Assembly: GCA_030248225.1 (NCBI GenBank)
Contig: JASANE010026561.1
Span: 1 to 64,000 of the forward strand
Source: Trileptium ribeirensis
Taxonomy: Eukaryota; Nematoda; Enoplea; Enoplida; Thoracostomopsidae
Length of the DNA stretch: 64,000 nucleotides
Direction of reading: 5' to 3'
Part shown: piece after piece, positions 32,331 to 41,928 of the stretch
Numbering within the stretch: the first letter of the stretch is position 1
How the letters are laid out: every line of letters starts with the position of its first letter
Notes under the pieces: generated by a model
Told to the model about the DNA's origin: nothing
Seen by the model: only the letters and a program-made list of their open reading frames with translations
Database searches by the model: none
Position numbers and translations under genes: made by a program

Positions 32331-34213
32331 GGCCTCGAATGGCATTGCTTACCGCAACAAGAATCCTCTTTTACCGACGTACCCTTATCGTAATAGAACA
32401 ACTGAACAATCTAGCTCGACTGTTTGAGATACGTTCGGATGCCTGTAACCAGCCCGAGCTTAAAAGGGATGCAACTGTTTTAGCCCATTTATTAGGCGTA
32501 GTTTCACCAATCGAACACAGAACTTCAGGAATTTACTTAAGTGTCGTAGCTCTATCCTCTTTTGAACTTCTTTTGGAGTTGGTGGGTAAATGCGTGAACG
32601 GCCGCACGCTCCGCCAAGTCGTGAAGGAATCCTATAAGGCTGAGTTAAGTTATCGACCCACTTGTCTGAAATGTGGAGAAAATCATCTTGATTCGTCTAA
32701 GCCCTTAATTCTTCCCGAGAGTGAATGTTATTTTGACGGATATTATGGAAGATGGAGTTATACCGGGACCTTATTTACCAGTTGTGCCTTTATCGATTTA
32801 GATGGAACTGTTTGGCCTCGTTGGTCATACTTCATAGGATTAGGAACACAGTCAGCTAGAGTAAGCTATCGCAATAGCAATTTGGAATTCCACGAACTAG
32901 TCAAACAAACTCCTTATCTGCTAGATATTATTTTTCGCAATCAAGGTACCCAAGGTATCCCAGTAAATGAGTTAGTACAGCATGTAACTGAACATACAAC
33001 GTTTGAGAATGAATCTCATCGCCAGGACCGCCAGAAACTGACAAAGGCCCAGCTACAACTACTAAGACACCTAGTAGCCTCGTTAACGTGTGAAGCTCCA
33101 ATAAGAAGCACCTCAGTCGAAGACCTCGATCAGCAGCTAGCTGATGCGATGGAGGAATATCTAGAAGAAACGGATACCGACCCTGAGACGGATTATAATC
33201 AGATTAACGAAGATATAAGTCTTCCCTGTCAAGATGAAGCAGAATTAGAACCGGTCCCCGAGGAACCTCAACCGACGCCAGTCGCGTCTAATCCATTAGT
33301 TGGATATAGGGCTAGTATCTTAGTCAATGGTATTTGTGGAGTTCTCTTAGCTATGTGGTTGGCCTTGATTTCAACCACACACGCCGTTTCGACACCAATG
33401 AGCGAGAAAATATCTCGCCTAGGAGTAGTAGTAAACTCTCAAGTAGGAGTCGTAGTTGAACCTCAAGGACTAATGATCACGTCAGATCAACTTACATATT
33501 TACCCGTAGTTTTACAGCTAACATTAAGACATTGGAGACCAGATATGAGATCTCCCTCAGACGAAGTTACCCCTTGCCTATTATACAACGCGGATGGCAC
33601 GTGCTCATCCGATTGTTGCTACTGGAGCAATTGCACAACTGACCCACAGCTATACAAAACCATGCGAGAACTAGGAACAGAGTTAAGTGGAACCTATAAC
33701 GGAGTTTTAGATATTAGTTACTACTCGAACCTTATGCGTACATTCTGCGATAATAACCTACATTTCTGTCACAGCGACCCTAAGAGAAGTAAGCGTTTCG
33801 TTACGCTCATTGCAGCTGCCGCAGGAGCAGTGTCAGGATGTTTGGGAATGGGAATGTCCATCTCCAATGGCATTCACATACACAATATGGGAAATCAAAT
33901 GCACGCTATAAGAACGTTTATGAGAGATACTTTAGAAGCCATCCTACGTAACACCAAGGAAATTAAGAAGTTGACCCAAGCTAACGAAGAGTTATATGCA
34001 TTCCCACACCATAGTATGCAGGAAGTAGTAGATATGGTAGAACAAGTTAGATGCTCACAACATAGAGCAGTAATAAAAGTGAACCAGATGTTGCTTACCC
34101 ATACAGTTCGAGCTAACATTCGGTCATCCGTCCAAGCTATAATGCAATCCATGCTGAGTGGAGAACTAACGCCGACAGTAGTAGATGCCCTAATGTTAAG
34201 ACGTTTATTTTAA
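32324..34213 (+). CDS. Envelope-like fusion glycoprotein, main part
   Basis: 629 codons. Residues 1-325 are soluble, with a CLKC motif at 114-117 and an acidic end, and match nothing I recognise. A hydrophobic stretch at 330-350 ending THA resembles an internal signal peptide. A cysteine-rich ectodomain follows (418-482). RSKR at 488-491 is a furin-type site, followed by a glycine/alanine-rich hydrophobic segment (492-516) like a class I fusion peptide, then a heptad-patterned helix (522-558). This layout matches errantivirus/baculovirus-F-type envelopes. It ends in TAA at 34211-34213, and the same frame stays open afterwards. In infectious gypsy-type elements the envelope lies after integrase; here it lies before protease. 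Confidence 0.72.
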   Translation: MLRPRMALLTATRILFYRRTLIVIEQLNNLARLFEIRSDACNQPELKRDATVLAHLLGVVSPIEHRTSGIYLSVVALSSFELLLELVGKCVNGRTLRQVVKESYKAELSYRPTCLKCGENHLDSSKPLILPESECYFDGYYGRWSYTGTLFTSCAFIDLDGTVWPRWSYFIGLGTQSARVSYRNSNLEFHELVKQTPYLLDIIFRNQGTQGIPVNELVQHVTEHTTFENESHRQDRQKLTKAQLQLLRHLVASLTCEAPIRSTSVEDLDQQLADAMEEYLEETDTDPETDYNQINEDISLPCQDEAELEPVPEEPQPTPVASNPLVGYRASILVNGICGVLLAMWLALISTTHAVSTPMSEKISRLGVVVNSQVGVVVEPQGLMITSDQLTYLPVVLQLTLRHWRPDMRSPSDEVTPCLLYNADGTCSSDCCYWSNCTTDPQLYKTMRELGTELSGTYNGVLDISYYSNLMRTFCDNNLHFCHSDPKRSKRFVTLIAAAAGAVSGCLGMGMSISNGIHIHNMGNQMHAIRTFMRDTLEAILRNTKEIKKLTQANEELYAFPHHSMQEVVDMVEQVRCSQHRAVIKVNQMLLTHTVRANIRSSVQAIMQSMLSGELTPTVVDALMLRRLF

Positions 34214-34900
34214 ATGGATCCAACAATCTCCCAGTCGATTTTAGCCCGAGAACCTAATTTAGCATACCAATTTGGACGAGTTTTACCAGTTAACGTGGAC
34301 TTGAATACTATTCGATTCGGATTTATTTTGCAGTTACCCTTACCCACTACGAATGATGTGAGACCGTATTTTCGTATATATAACATTGGCTGGAATGTAC
34401 CCGCTGCTAGAACGCATGTAAAACTACCGCTACCAGAATACGCAGCACGCGTATCTTCATCGCGCTTTGAAATATTGAACTTAGCCGCTTGCAAACGCCG
34501 TCCAGGCATTGCATTTTGTGAACAGCATGCGCTTGTAACCGATCAACGCATACATTGCCTTGATTGGATCATTTCAGGTGACCTCGTCTCTGAGTACACC
34601 AAATCAAAATGCCAAAACCGTTCTTTAATCGGACCACTTGACAATGGTACCGATGTCTACACTACTATGCAAGGAGTCTTGCTCCGTACTTCGGAGGAGA
34701 AACTCGTAATCACGGACAAACGACATTTCGCACATATTACACAAGGACAAAGTAGAATAGTACTTGACCACGGAGTCGTTTGGATGCCACATGGCAATTA
34801 CACGCAGTTGATTGTAGGATCACTTATGTTAACAAGTATGTTACAACCCGGTTATAATGGTTATACTTGGCCCCAACATTTCATTGGACCAGTTGTCTAA
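34214..34900 (+). CDS. Envelope-like protein, membrane-proximal ectodomain
   Basis: In the same frame as the preceding ORF, separated by a single TAA. 228 codons with cysteines at about 95, 105, 117 and 135 and N-glycosylation sequons (NRS, NGT, NYT), consistent with the secreted part of a viral-type glycoprotein. It runs out of frame near 34890, where the next ORF continues. I treat the TAA and the shift as lesions, though read-through cannot be excluded. Confidence 0.6.
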   Translation: MDPTISQSILAREPNLAYQFGRVLPVNVDLNTIRFGFILQLPLPTTNDVRPYFRIYNIGWNVPAARTHVKLPLPEYAARVSSSRFEILNLAACKRRPGIAFCEQHALVTDQRIHCLDWIISGDLVSEYTKSKCQNRSLIGPLDNGTDVYTTMQGVLLRTSEEKLVITDKRHFAHITQGQSRIVLDHGVVWMPHGNYTQLIVGSLMLTSMLQPGYNGYTWPQHFIGPVV

Positions 34901-35153
34901 TACCAAGCTAAAACCCCTCACTTGGAGTTCTTTAGAAAACGCACAAGCAATTAACCTACAAGTAGCACAAATAGCGAAGGACCAGTTACATAAAGTTATA
35001 GCTCTCCCTGCACTCGAGTATACCGGACTCTCCCCATACACAATAATCACTATAGTAATAGGCATCATTGTCCTAGGATATGGCCTCTATAAGTGCAAAT
35101 TACCTCTACGATGCCCTCATTGTTTACCCAGATGGTTCCCTAGTAGAAGCTGA
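34857..35153 (+). CDS. Envelope-like protein, transmembrane anchor
   Basis: The meaningful part starts near 34880. It has a helix-forming stretch, then a clear transmembrane segment (YTIITIVIGIIVLGYGLY, about residues 61-78) followed by a short basic, cysteine-rich tail (KCKLPLRCPHC). That is the expected end of a type I envelope. It ends in TGA at 35151-35153 and the protease frame follows directly in the same phase. Confidence 0.65.
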   Translation: MVILGPNISLDQLSNTKLKPLTWSSLENAQAINLQVAQIAKDQLHKVIALPALEYTGLSPYTIITIVIGIIVLGYGLYKCKLPLRCPHCLPRWFPSRS

Positions 35154-35882
35154 GTGGATAACCGCCCGGTTGACCTGACACCGACCGCCCAATGGATGAT
35201 GTCTTCACCTGAAGCATCTACCACTTCTTATACCGACGAAGCACATGTTATGACGCCGCTACAGAAAGCTGAAAGTACAGCCTCCTTACCGTCCCCCGAT
35301 AGAACTCATAGAACTAGTAGAACCCCGCGTCGTTATACAAGGAAACGCCCTACTCCAAGCGCCCCTTCTGACGAAGGCATGGTATTTATCGATGATGGAG
35401 AGTTATTTGCTAACCCCATCCGTCGACTACATAGTAGATCTCGTACTGGTGTCGTAACCAAACGAGTCAACTCTATTAAAGCTAATAATACCCCATTGAT
35501 TATCCACACCACTATTTTAAGAACACCCTTAAATACTCTTATTGACACTGGAGCGGATGTCTCCATTTTATCTCAAGCTACTGCAGCCCGACTAGGATTA
35601 GTTCCACGAGAATCTACCAATACGAGGATAGTTTCCGCCACGCAACAAGAACTTTCTATAAGTGGAGTAGTGAAGGTACCCATAACTATAGGAACCCTTA
35701 CCGTGCCCTGTGAATTCCAAGTTACAAATGACACCCCGTACGAATGTATTTTAGGAACTGATTTTATGGCCTTCTTACCACAAGTTGCCATAAATTTTAA
35801 AGACCGTTGTCTAGATCTATCCAATGGTTCGGAAAAGTGCTCTGTGCCTTTTGCCGACCAAGCAGATTATCATCACCCGTGA
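35154..35882 (+). CDS. pro: Aspartic protease (retropepsin)
   Basis: The open frame begins with GTG right after the envelope stop, in the same phase, so protease is probably released from a larger precursor. Residues 1-110 are a basic, serine/threonine/proline-rich linker. The active site LIDTGADVS lies at about 129-137, and ECILGTDFM follows about 60 residues later; together they define a retropepsin that matures Gag-Pol. The frame ends at 35882 while a different frame (35807-36334) continues the homology, so a frameshift lies near 35870. Confidence 0.85.
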   Translation: MDNRPVDLTPTAQWMMSSPEASTTSYTDEAHVMTPLQKAESTASLPSPDRTHRTSRTPRRYTRKRPTPSAPSDEGMVFIDDGELFANPIRRLHSRSRTGVVTKRVNSIKANNTPLIIHTTILRTPLNTLIDTGADVSILSQATAARLGLVPRESTNTRIVSATQQELSISGVVKVPITIGTLTVPCEFQVTNDTPYECILGTDFMAFLPQVAINFKDRCLDLSNGSEKCSVPFADQADYHHP

Positions 35883-35883
35883 T

Positions 35884-36334
35884 CAATGTCGTAAGTCGAC
35901 AATACGTTCAAGTTCCCCCCAACACTGAACTATTTATTAGTGCAATACCCGAAATTGCACAACCTCCTATAGGTCAAGCATTATTTGTACCAGACCCACT
36001 AATATTAGATTTAGCGATCGCTCATGCTCTGGTTCTAACCGGACAGCGATTGATCCCCGTAGCCGTAATGAATTTTGGAAATCTCCCCACAGCAATTCAT
36101 GCAGGACAGACAATAGGACACATCGAAATCCTCGATGACTCTGCAGTTGAACTTTTGTACGACCAAAACAATCTCCTGTTAAATTTGGGACCGCCCAAAA
36201 GGGTGAAGCAGTGTAATAGGTTAGGACTAACAACCGATAATGTCGTACAAGTTATTAATGAACAAAGAAAGCGATCGACACCGAACGTTCGATCCAGATA
36301 CTCAGCGAGATTAATTTCTCTAATACTTCTATGA
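35884..36334 (+). CDS. pol: Conserved protease-RT linker
   Basis: The segment encodes VVSRQYVQVPPNTEL, a GQALFVPDPLI block, LIPVAVMNFGN and RVKQCNRLGL. It is collinear with the decayed copy at 9424-9870, showing it belongs to this family. It corresponds to the connector that precedes the reverse transcriptase in Ty3/gypsy Pol. It is in a different frame from both the protease before and the RT after it. Confidence 0.7.
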
Positions 36335-37215
36335 CTCCCTTCCAGTTGAAACAACTCAAAACCGTAATTAAAAAAAATTCGTATGTTTTTGGTACCCATC
36401 CATTTTATCTAGGCCGATGTGGCATACATCAGCATAAAATTAACACTGGAAATGCCAGACCGATTAAACAAGTTCCGTATCGCCTTGCCCACTCCCTGAG
36501 AGAACCCCTTCGAGAAGAATTAAATAACATGGTCGAAGCCGGATTAATAACACCCTCTGATTCCCCATGGGGATCGCCCATAGTATATGTAACCAAGAGT
36601 GACGGAACATTACGCCTGTGTGTCGACTTTCGTATTTTGAACCTAGTTTCCGAAAGAGATGTGGACCCATTACCCCGTATTGACGATATTTTAGGATGTC
36701 TCACTAGATTTATGTCCAGTTTAGATTTGAACAAAGGATTTTGGCAACTTGAACTAGATCCCGAAACGAAGGAGAAGACCTCTTTCGTTACCGTTCATGG
36801 ACAATACGAATATAACGTCCTCCCCTTCGGTCTAAACTCTTCCCCTGGAGCATTTCAATGATGCATGTCAATAGTGCTCAAAGGACTAGAATGGAAACGA
36901 TGTCTGATCTACATCGACGATATATTGATCTTTTCCCCTAGTTTCGATAGACACCTAGTAGACCTGGTCACTGTATTGGACCGATTTCGAAAAGCTAATC
37001 TTAAGCTGAAGCCATCAAAATGTTAATTCGGACAGAAACAGCTCAAATATCTAGGTCATATTATAGGTTCTGAGGGAGTAAGACTTGACCCTGAAAAGAC
37101 TGTCGCTATAGACAATTACAAACGTCCCGAAACCCTGAAACAACTTCAAAGTTTCCTAGGTCTCGTTGGATATTACCACAAATTTATACCCCAGTACTCA
37201 GATATTTGCGAGCCC
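36331..37215 (+). pseudogene. pol: Reverse transcriptase, two in-frame stops
   Basis: The blocks are those of a Ty3/gypsy RT in order: MVEAGLITPSDSPWGSPIVYV, LRLCVDFRILN, FMSSLDLNKGFWQLEL, FGLNSSPGAFQ, then the catalytic YIDD (36910-36921), LKPSKC, YLGHII and LQSFLGLVGYYHKFI. TGA at 36859-36861 falls just after the AFQ block and TAA at 37024-37026 just after LKPSKC. The frame is otherwise continuous. As written it cannot give full-length RT without suppression. Confidence 0.9.
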
Positions 37216-37700
37216 TTGAATGGTCTTCGCCGAAAGGATACCGAATTCAAATGGACACCTCAGTGTGAAGAAGCTTTTAACAAATTACGAAAAGCCTTAG
37301 TAGAAGAACCCCTGTTAATTTACCCTGATTTTACTAAGCCGTTTGTTTTACAGACAGATGCCTCTGGCTACGCCTTAGGAGCTGTCTTATCCCAGAAAAC
37401 CGACAAAGGAGTACAACCCATTGCTTATGCTAGTAAATCTTTAGTAGATTATCAACGTAGATACCCCGCTATTCAAGCCGAAGCTTTGGCCATACGTTGG
37501 GCCGCTCAGCATTTTAAACATTACCTATTAGGACATGAATTCCACGTAGAAACTGACCATAAGCCGCTTAAGGCTCTTTTTGATTGGCCTCCGCGAAACT
37601 CATGCTTGGCCCAATGGAGAAACGAACTATTAATGGAATTTGGGGTTTTGATATTACCTACCGGCCTGGAAAGGCCAATGCAAACGCCGATGCTCTCTCG
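37216..37700 (+). CDS. pol: RNase H
   Basis: Continues the RT frame. It contains FVLQTDASGYALGAVLSQ, AEALAIRWAAQHFKHYL and HVETDHKPLKALF, which carry the D-E-D catalytic set that removes the RNA strand during reverse transcription. The final conserved block, FDITYRPGKAN-ADALSR (around 37645-37705), is in the next frame, so a frameshift lies near 37600-37640. Confidence 0.9.
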
Positions 37701-38400
37701 AGAGACCCACAACACGATACAGAAACACCATTGTCCTCAGATAATGAGGAAGAACAGGATGAAGAAGAAGAATACCGTAAAAGAGTGGCAATGTTGTCAC
37801 GTCAGAATGGTTCAAAACGCAAAAGACAGGATGAAACCCCTGAACAGAGAGTAGCGAACGATAAGTTCGTCAAACGGACACTTAAGAAATTACAACAAAT
37901 GATGCCTAATGCAGAAGTGCCTAAAAAGACAGAAGGATTACGTAGGAGAATATTAGATACTTATGGTGAACCCGAAACAGTTAGTAATCCCCAAGACTAT
38001 GTCATTGTAGTTTCAGGAGTTATAGGAAGCCCTGAACCAGGCCCTAGCGGACAAAACCCTGGTCCCTCAAGTGCCCCCGATCCACCTCAAGAAGATTCCC
38101 CTCCTCTGGTAAGCCAACCCCAAGCAACATCTGAGGAAGAAACTTTCGACGCTTTAATTAAAGTAGGATACGCCTGTGAAAGCCCGATGGTCTTGTTGAG
38201 ACCCGAACAAGTGAAAGACACTGGAGAAGGTTTATACTTACCACACTTTCGCCAGGAGCCAGATAAGAACTTAGTAACAATTATTCCTCGATTACAGCAA
38301 CAAGACGACTAGTTTGGTCCTATTCGAACATATTTACAGAAAGGAACTCTTCCTGAAGAACCTAAAGATGCTGTCACACTTAAACTAGAATCACATCATT
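37701..38400 (+). CDS. Acidic, proline-rich spacer between RNase H and integrase
   Basis: The frame after ADALSR runs about 200 codons through an acidic stretch (EEEQDEEEEY), a basic stretch and a proline-rich stretch (PEPGPSGQNPGPSS), to TAG at 38310-38312. The same frame continues after the stop into the integrase N-terminus. Most gypsy elements have a much shorter tether here. Its role is unknown. Confidence 0.6.
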
Positions 38401-39460
38401 ATCGCATTTGCCCCACAACCCAAATCTTATACCTACACCCAGTCTTACCAAATGATCATCGCCCTAAACTTTGTGCTCCTCGTCGACTTATTCCCCATAT
38501 CTTGAAGCATGAGCACGATACCCTATTTGGAGGCCACCCAGGCCGTGATAGACTTATGAGCAAACTTAAGCAATTTTATTATTGGGAAAATATGAGTAAA
38601 CATGTTGAAGAATATGTGAAGAGATGCGTAACCTGCCAAAAGTCTCGTAACTTACCTCATAATGTCCGAGCTGCCCTAGGCGACCTACCTCAAGCCAGCG
38701 CCCCTATGCATCGGATGTACGTTGACATCCTTGATATCCGAGTTGAATCCCGTACTGGAAATAAGTACGTACTTGCTTTTATTGATCAATTTACCAAGTT
38801 TGTTATTGCCGTCGCCATCCCTAACCAAACAGCTCGCACTGTAGCCCAAGTATTTATCAAAGAAGTTGTATGCCGACATGGCGCACCTGCTGAATTAGTA
38901 TCCGATCAAGGTCGATGTTTTATTTCCGACCTCATGCAAGCCTTATGTGCTGAACTACGTACCTTCAAGTGTGAAACGCTAAGTTATAATCCAAAAGCCA
39001 ATGGCGAAATAGAAAGATTTAATCGCAGCCTACTTTTCGTGTTACGAGCAGCCCTACCGTCTGATGATCATACAACCTGGGATGAACTGTTGCCCTATTG
39101 CATTATGTCTTATAATTCATCTGTGCATACAACTACCCGATATCCTCCGTTTCTGTTGATGTACGGATATTACCCCAGAGTCCCAGGAGATATCTCCTCA
39201 CCAGCTGACTGGGAAAAATACCCCGGAGCTGAAGCTTATCGCACTAATGTAGAAAGATGGCTTGCCACTATTAGAGAAAATGCATACCGTTCAATGCAAG
39301 CCGCCCGTGAATACCGTAAGCAGTATTATAATAGGAAAACTAAAATCCCTCCATACAAAGTTGGAGATGAAGTGTTGGTGTATCGATACCACACAACCCC
39401 TGGTTTATCGCGTAAACTTGAACAAAGATGGTGTGGACAGTATCAAATATTAAAGGTCAT
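38401..39460 (+). CDS. pol: Integrase
   Basis: An HHCC zinc-binding domain (H506-type HEH...GGHPG, then CVTC about 30 residues later) is followed by the catalytic core: MYVDILDI (first D), LVSDQGRCF (second D) and NGEIERFNR (E), with 35 residues between the second D and the E. It inserts the cDNA into the genome. After the core comes a KVGDEVLVYRYH chromo/GPY-like region. Near 39460 the natural reading moves to another frame (39428-39706), where the C-terminus ends at TGA 39704-39706. Confidence 0.9.
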
Positions 39461-39851
39461 ACCACCATGTCTCCAAATACGCCTTACAGCGCAAAGCATG
39501 CGAAAAGGCATCTTGTGCATTTTAACCGTACTAAGCCATGTTATCGCCCACTGCGTACTTTTCCAGGTATGGAAGATGCTTTACAGGACGTACCTGATGA
39601 ACATTTGCAAACTCCATTGGAATACCCCAATGAAACGATCAACGCCGATCGTCTGTTTATCCGCGAAGTCCAAGCCGCGGACCCTGAAGCAATCGCTGAA
39701 ATGTGACAATAATTTGCTCCTGAGCGTTCCCGCGAACGAGCGGATGAAACCGAACCTGCGGATGACGCTGAGCCCGCAGCGAGTTTAACCCAAGCACAAG
39801 CTGATATTCATTTAGCCGCCATGGATACTAATATACCTAACCGATTACCTA
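39461..39851 (+). CDS. Integrase C-terminal tail and downstream acidic segment, frameshifted
   Basis: The frame carrying AKHAKRHLVHFNRTKPCY ends integrase and continues with an acidic tail to 39706. Beyond it another frame (39717 on) encodes a D/E/A-rich stretch (DETEPADDAEPAASL). The pieces look like one tail broken by frameshifts. No domain is recognised. Confidence 0.5.
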
Positions 39852-41585
39852 TTGTTGATCCTAACCGGACGCCTCAATATGTTTTGTCCCGGTATCACCC
39901 TAGAACTCATTATTCAAAACGCATCTCAATTACCCTATGTGCCAGACAATTATACTGGACCTCTGCCTGAATATGGCGAACATACAGTACCTATAACGCG
40001 GAAAGAATACCGCCGAACTGATGAATTATTATCACCTAATTTTGAAGGATTCGATGAGTTTGGAAACCCGATCCTTACGCCCCAAGTTACGTTACCCGCT
40101 GAGGAGGGACAATACCCTCACCGGAAGACTCCGTATCCGTTACCCGCTGAGGAGGAACAATACCCTCACCGGAAGACTCCATATTTGTTACCCGCTGAGG
40201 ATGAACAATTCCCTCACCGGACGCCCCAATATTCAACTAGCCCGTATAACCGCTACGATTTAGAATTAGCCGCCACTTGGGCACCGAAGCCCGATTATCC
40301 TGCTGGCGTACACCCCGAACAGATTATAGATTCACCTGAACCAAATGAGCCACCGCCTATGGCCACTACTACAATGCGAGGAAATACCGCATTCGTTACT
40401 ACCCCTGAACAGGAAGCACCTGCATCAGCGCTACCCCAATACAAGTATCGTGAAGAACCGATACAGCCCAAGCCTTTTCCTGGAATACCAGAAGGCGAAC
40501 CTATCCCTCGATATCGTGCACCGTCCCCTGATGATTCCTTATACCAGAAATACTCCAGTAACGCTTCAATGGATTCTGAACCCAAGGTATCTGCGAATCA
40601 ACCCCGTTCATTTAGTCGATTGCTCTCACCGGATGACTTATCTCCCGTGAGACCTACACCATTCTCCCCGCCATTCAGAGATGATCACGTTGGACCTTAC
40701 CATCTTCTATCTCGAAACACTCAAGCTGAACCACCTCCTAAACCACTCAGACAATCAGAAACAGTACACACAAGAGACTCTCACATACCAGAAACAGCAT
40801 TTATGGGAAGACATACTAGGAGAAAGATAGCTGAAGAAGTCGTACGAGACTTCTTAGCTGAGGAAGAGGAACGAAGACGTATAGCAGTAGAAGGAACTGA
40901 AACAAGCTCTCAAGCTGCCACTGAATTATTAGAACACTTCGCAGGAAGCACAACAGCAATACCAGGAACAGCTCACTCATTATACGAACAAGTACAACCA
41001 CTTCTAGGGGAGACAATTACTAAGACCCACCGAGGTCGACCTCGAAAGCAAACAGTAGCAATTGAAAGTGCATCAGAAGAATCAGAAACTGAATTAAATA
41101 GAATTAGACAAGGAATTGCACGAGTACTCAGTGATGACGAACCTACCCCAACCGCCTCGCCGCAACGTAGCCATACGCACAGGCAAGAACCTGCATTGCA
41201 GCGTGGAACGCACGCAAAACCGCGTACTATCAATAATGTTAAGCAAGTAATCGCAAGTAGTGCCGCCCTTAGACATACGCAAACCGCAACTAATATTACT
41301 TGGACCAGAGCTGGATCGTCAATGATACCAAAAATGGGAACTAAAGCTTATAGTTTACGTAAACCAATTATGTCACCGAAAGATAATGTCAGTCAGAAAT
41401 ACCCAGTATCCGTAACTAGAAGAAGTGAATCTGTCCAAAGACAGGATATACCAACCAACCGGCGTGAAATGCCGTATAGACAAGCCCACGAACGCCGTTG
41501 TCAACCACCCGATACAATTCCGACCGCGGAAGCTTTCCGTAGGACAACCCAAAGACCTAGCGAAGACCGTGCCGGTCGACGGTAA
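39852..41585 (+). CDS. Proline-rich ORF of unknown function after integrase
   Basis: A 577-codon frame rich in P, T, E, R and S, predicted disordered. A 16-residue unit (LPAEEEQYPHRKTPY) is repeated three times at 40091-40234. A helical acidic/basic stretch (RRKIAEEVVRDFLAEEEERRR) lies at about 41.5% from the end. After TAA at 41583-41585 the same frame stays open with similar composition (YSPYLDFMEQPG, PWGRRPLRPEDFG) to about 41820. It may be an accessory or matrix-like protein. No recognised domain. Confidence 0.55.
   Translation: MLILTGRLNMFCPGITLELIIQNASQLPYVPDNYTGPLPEYGEHTVPITRKEYRRTDELLSPNFEGFDEFGNPILTPQVTLPAEEGQYPHRKTPYPLPAEEEQYPHRKTPYLLPAEDEQFPHRTPQYSTSPYNRYDLELAATWAPKPDYPAGVHPEQIIDSPEPNEPPPMATTTMRGNTAFVTTPEQEAPASALPQYKYREEPIQPKPFPGIPEGEPIPRYRAPSPDDSLYQKYSSNASMDSEPKVSANQPRSFSRLLSPDDLSPVRPTPFSPPFRDDHVGPYHLLSRNTQAEPPPKPLRQSETVHTRDSHIPETAFMGRHTRRKIAEEVVRDFLAEEEERRRIAVEGTETSSQAATELLEHFAGSTTAIPGTAHSLYEQVQPLLGETITKTHRGRPRKQTVAIESASEESETELNRIRQGIARVLSDDEPTPTASPQRSHTHRQEPALQRGTHAKPRTINNVKQVIASSAALRHTQTATNITWTRAGSSMIPKMGTKAYSLRKPIMSPKDNVSQKYPVSVTRRSESVQRQDIPTNRREMPYRQAHERRCQPPDTIPTAEAFRRTTQRPSEDRAGRR
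40091..40234 (+). repeat. 48-bp coding tandem repeat, three units
   Basis: GTTACCCGCTGAGGA starts units at 40091, 40139 and 40187. The period of 48 bp keeps the frame and gives a 16-residue peptide repeat. Confidence 0.9.
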
Positions 41586-41928
41586 ACTTTCCCTGTCCAA
41601 CCACCGACACGGGTCGATCCTTCCAGTAGACAAGCAAGTAGCCGAACAATGTATTCACCCTATTTGGATTTTATGGAACAACCGGGTGTCGAACATATCA
41701 TTCGACACCACCCAGAAAGAATTCCGAATTACCCATGGGGACGTAGACCGCTACGCCCTGAAGACTTTGGACTTCAAACCGTTCGAACACCGCGATCACC
41801 ACCCCGTCGAGGACGACAATAGCCGTCCTGACAGCGTCAAAATAACACTAACCCCGTTACGAACCTCGAGCTCCGACCCAAAATCGCCCCGACGAACCGT
41901 CAGTAATGACGAAGTATTTAAATTCTAG

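Noticed and set aside
36859..37026. An alternative genetic code to explain stops in RT
   Set aside because: TGA, TAA and TAG all occur as in-frame breaks, while the Lrrk exons use none internally and end by normal splicing.
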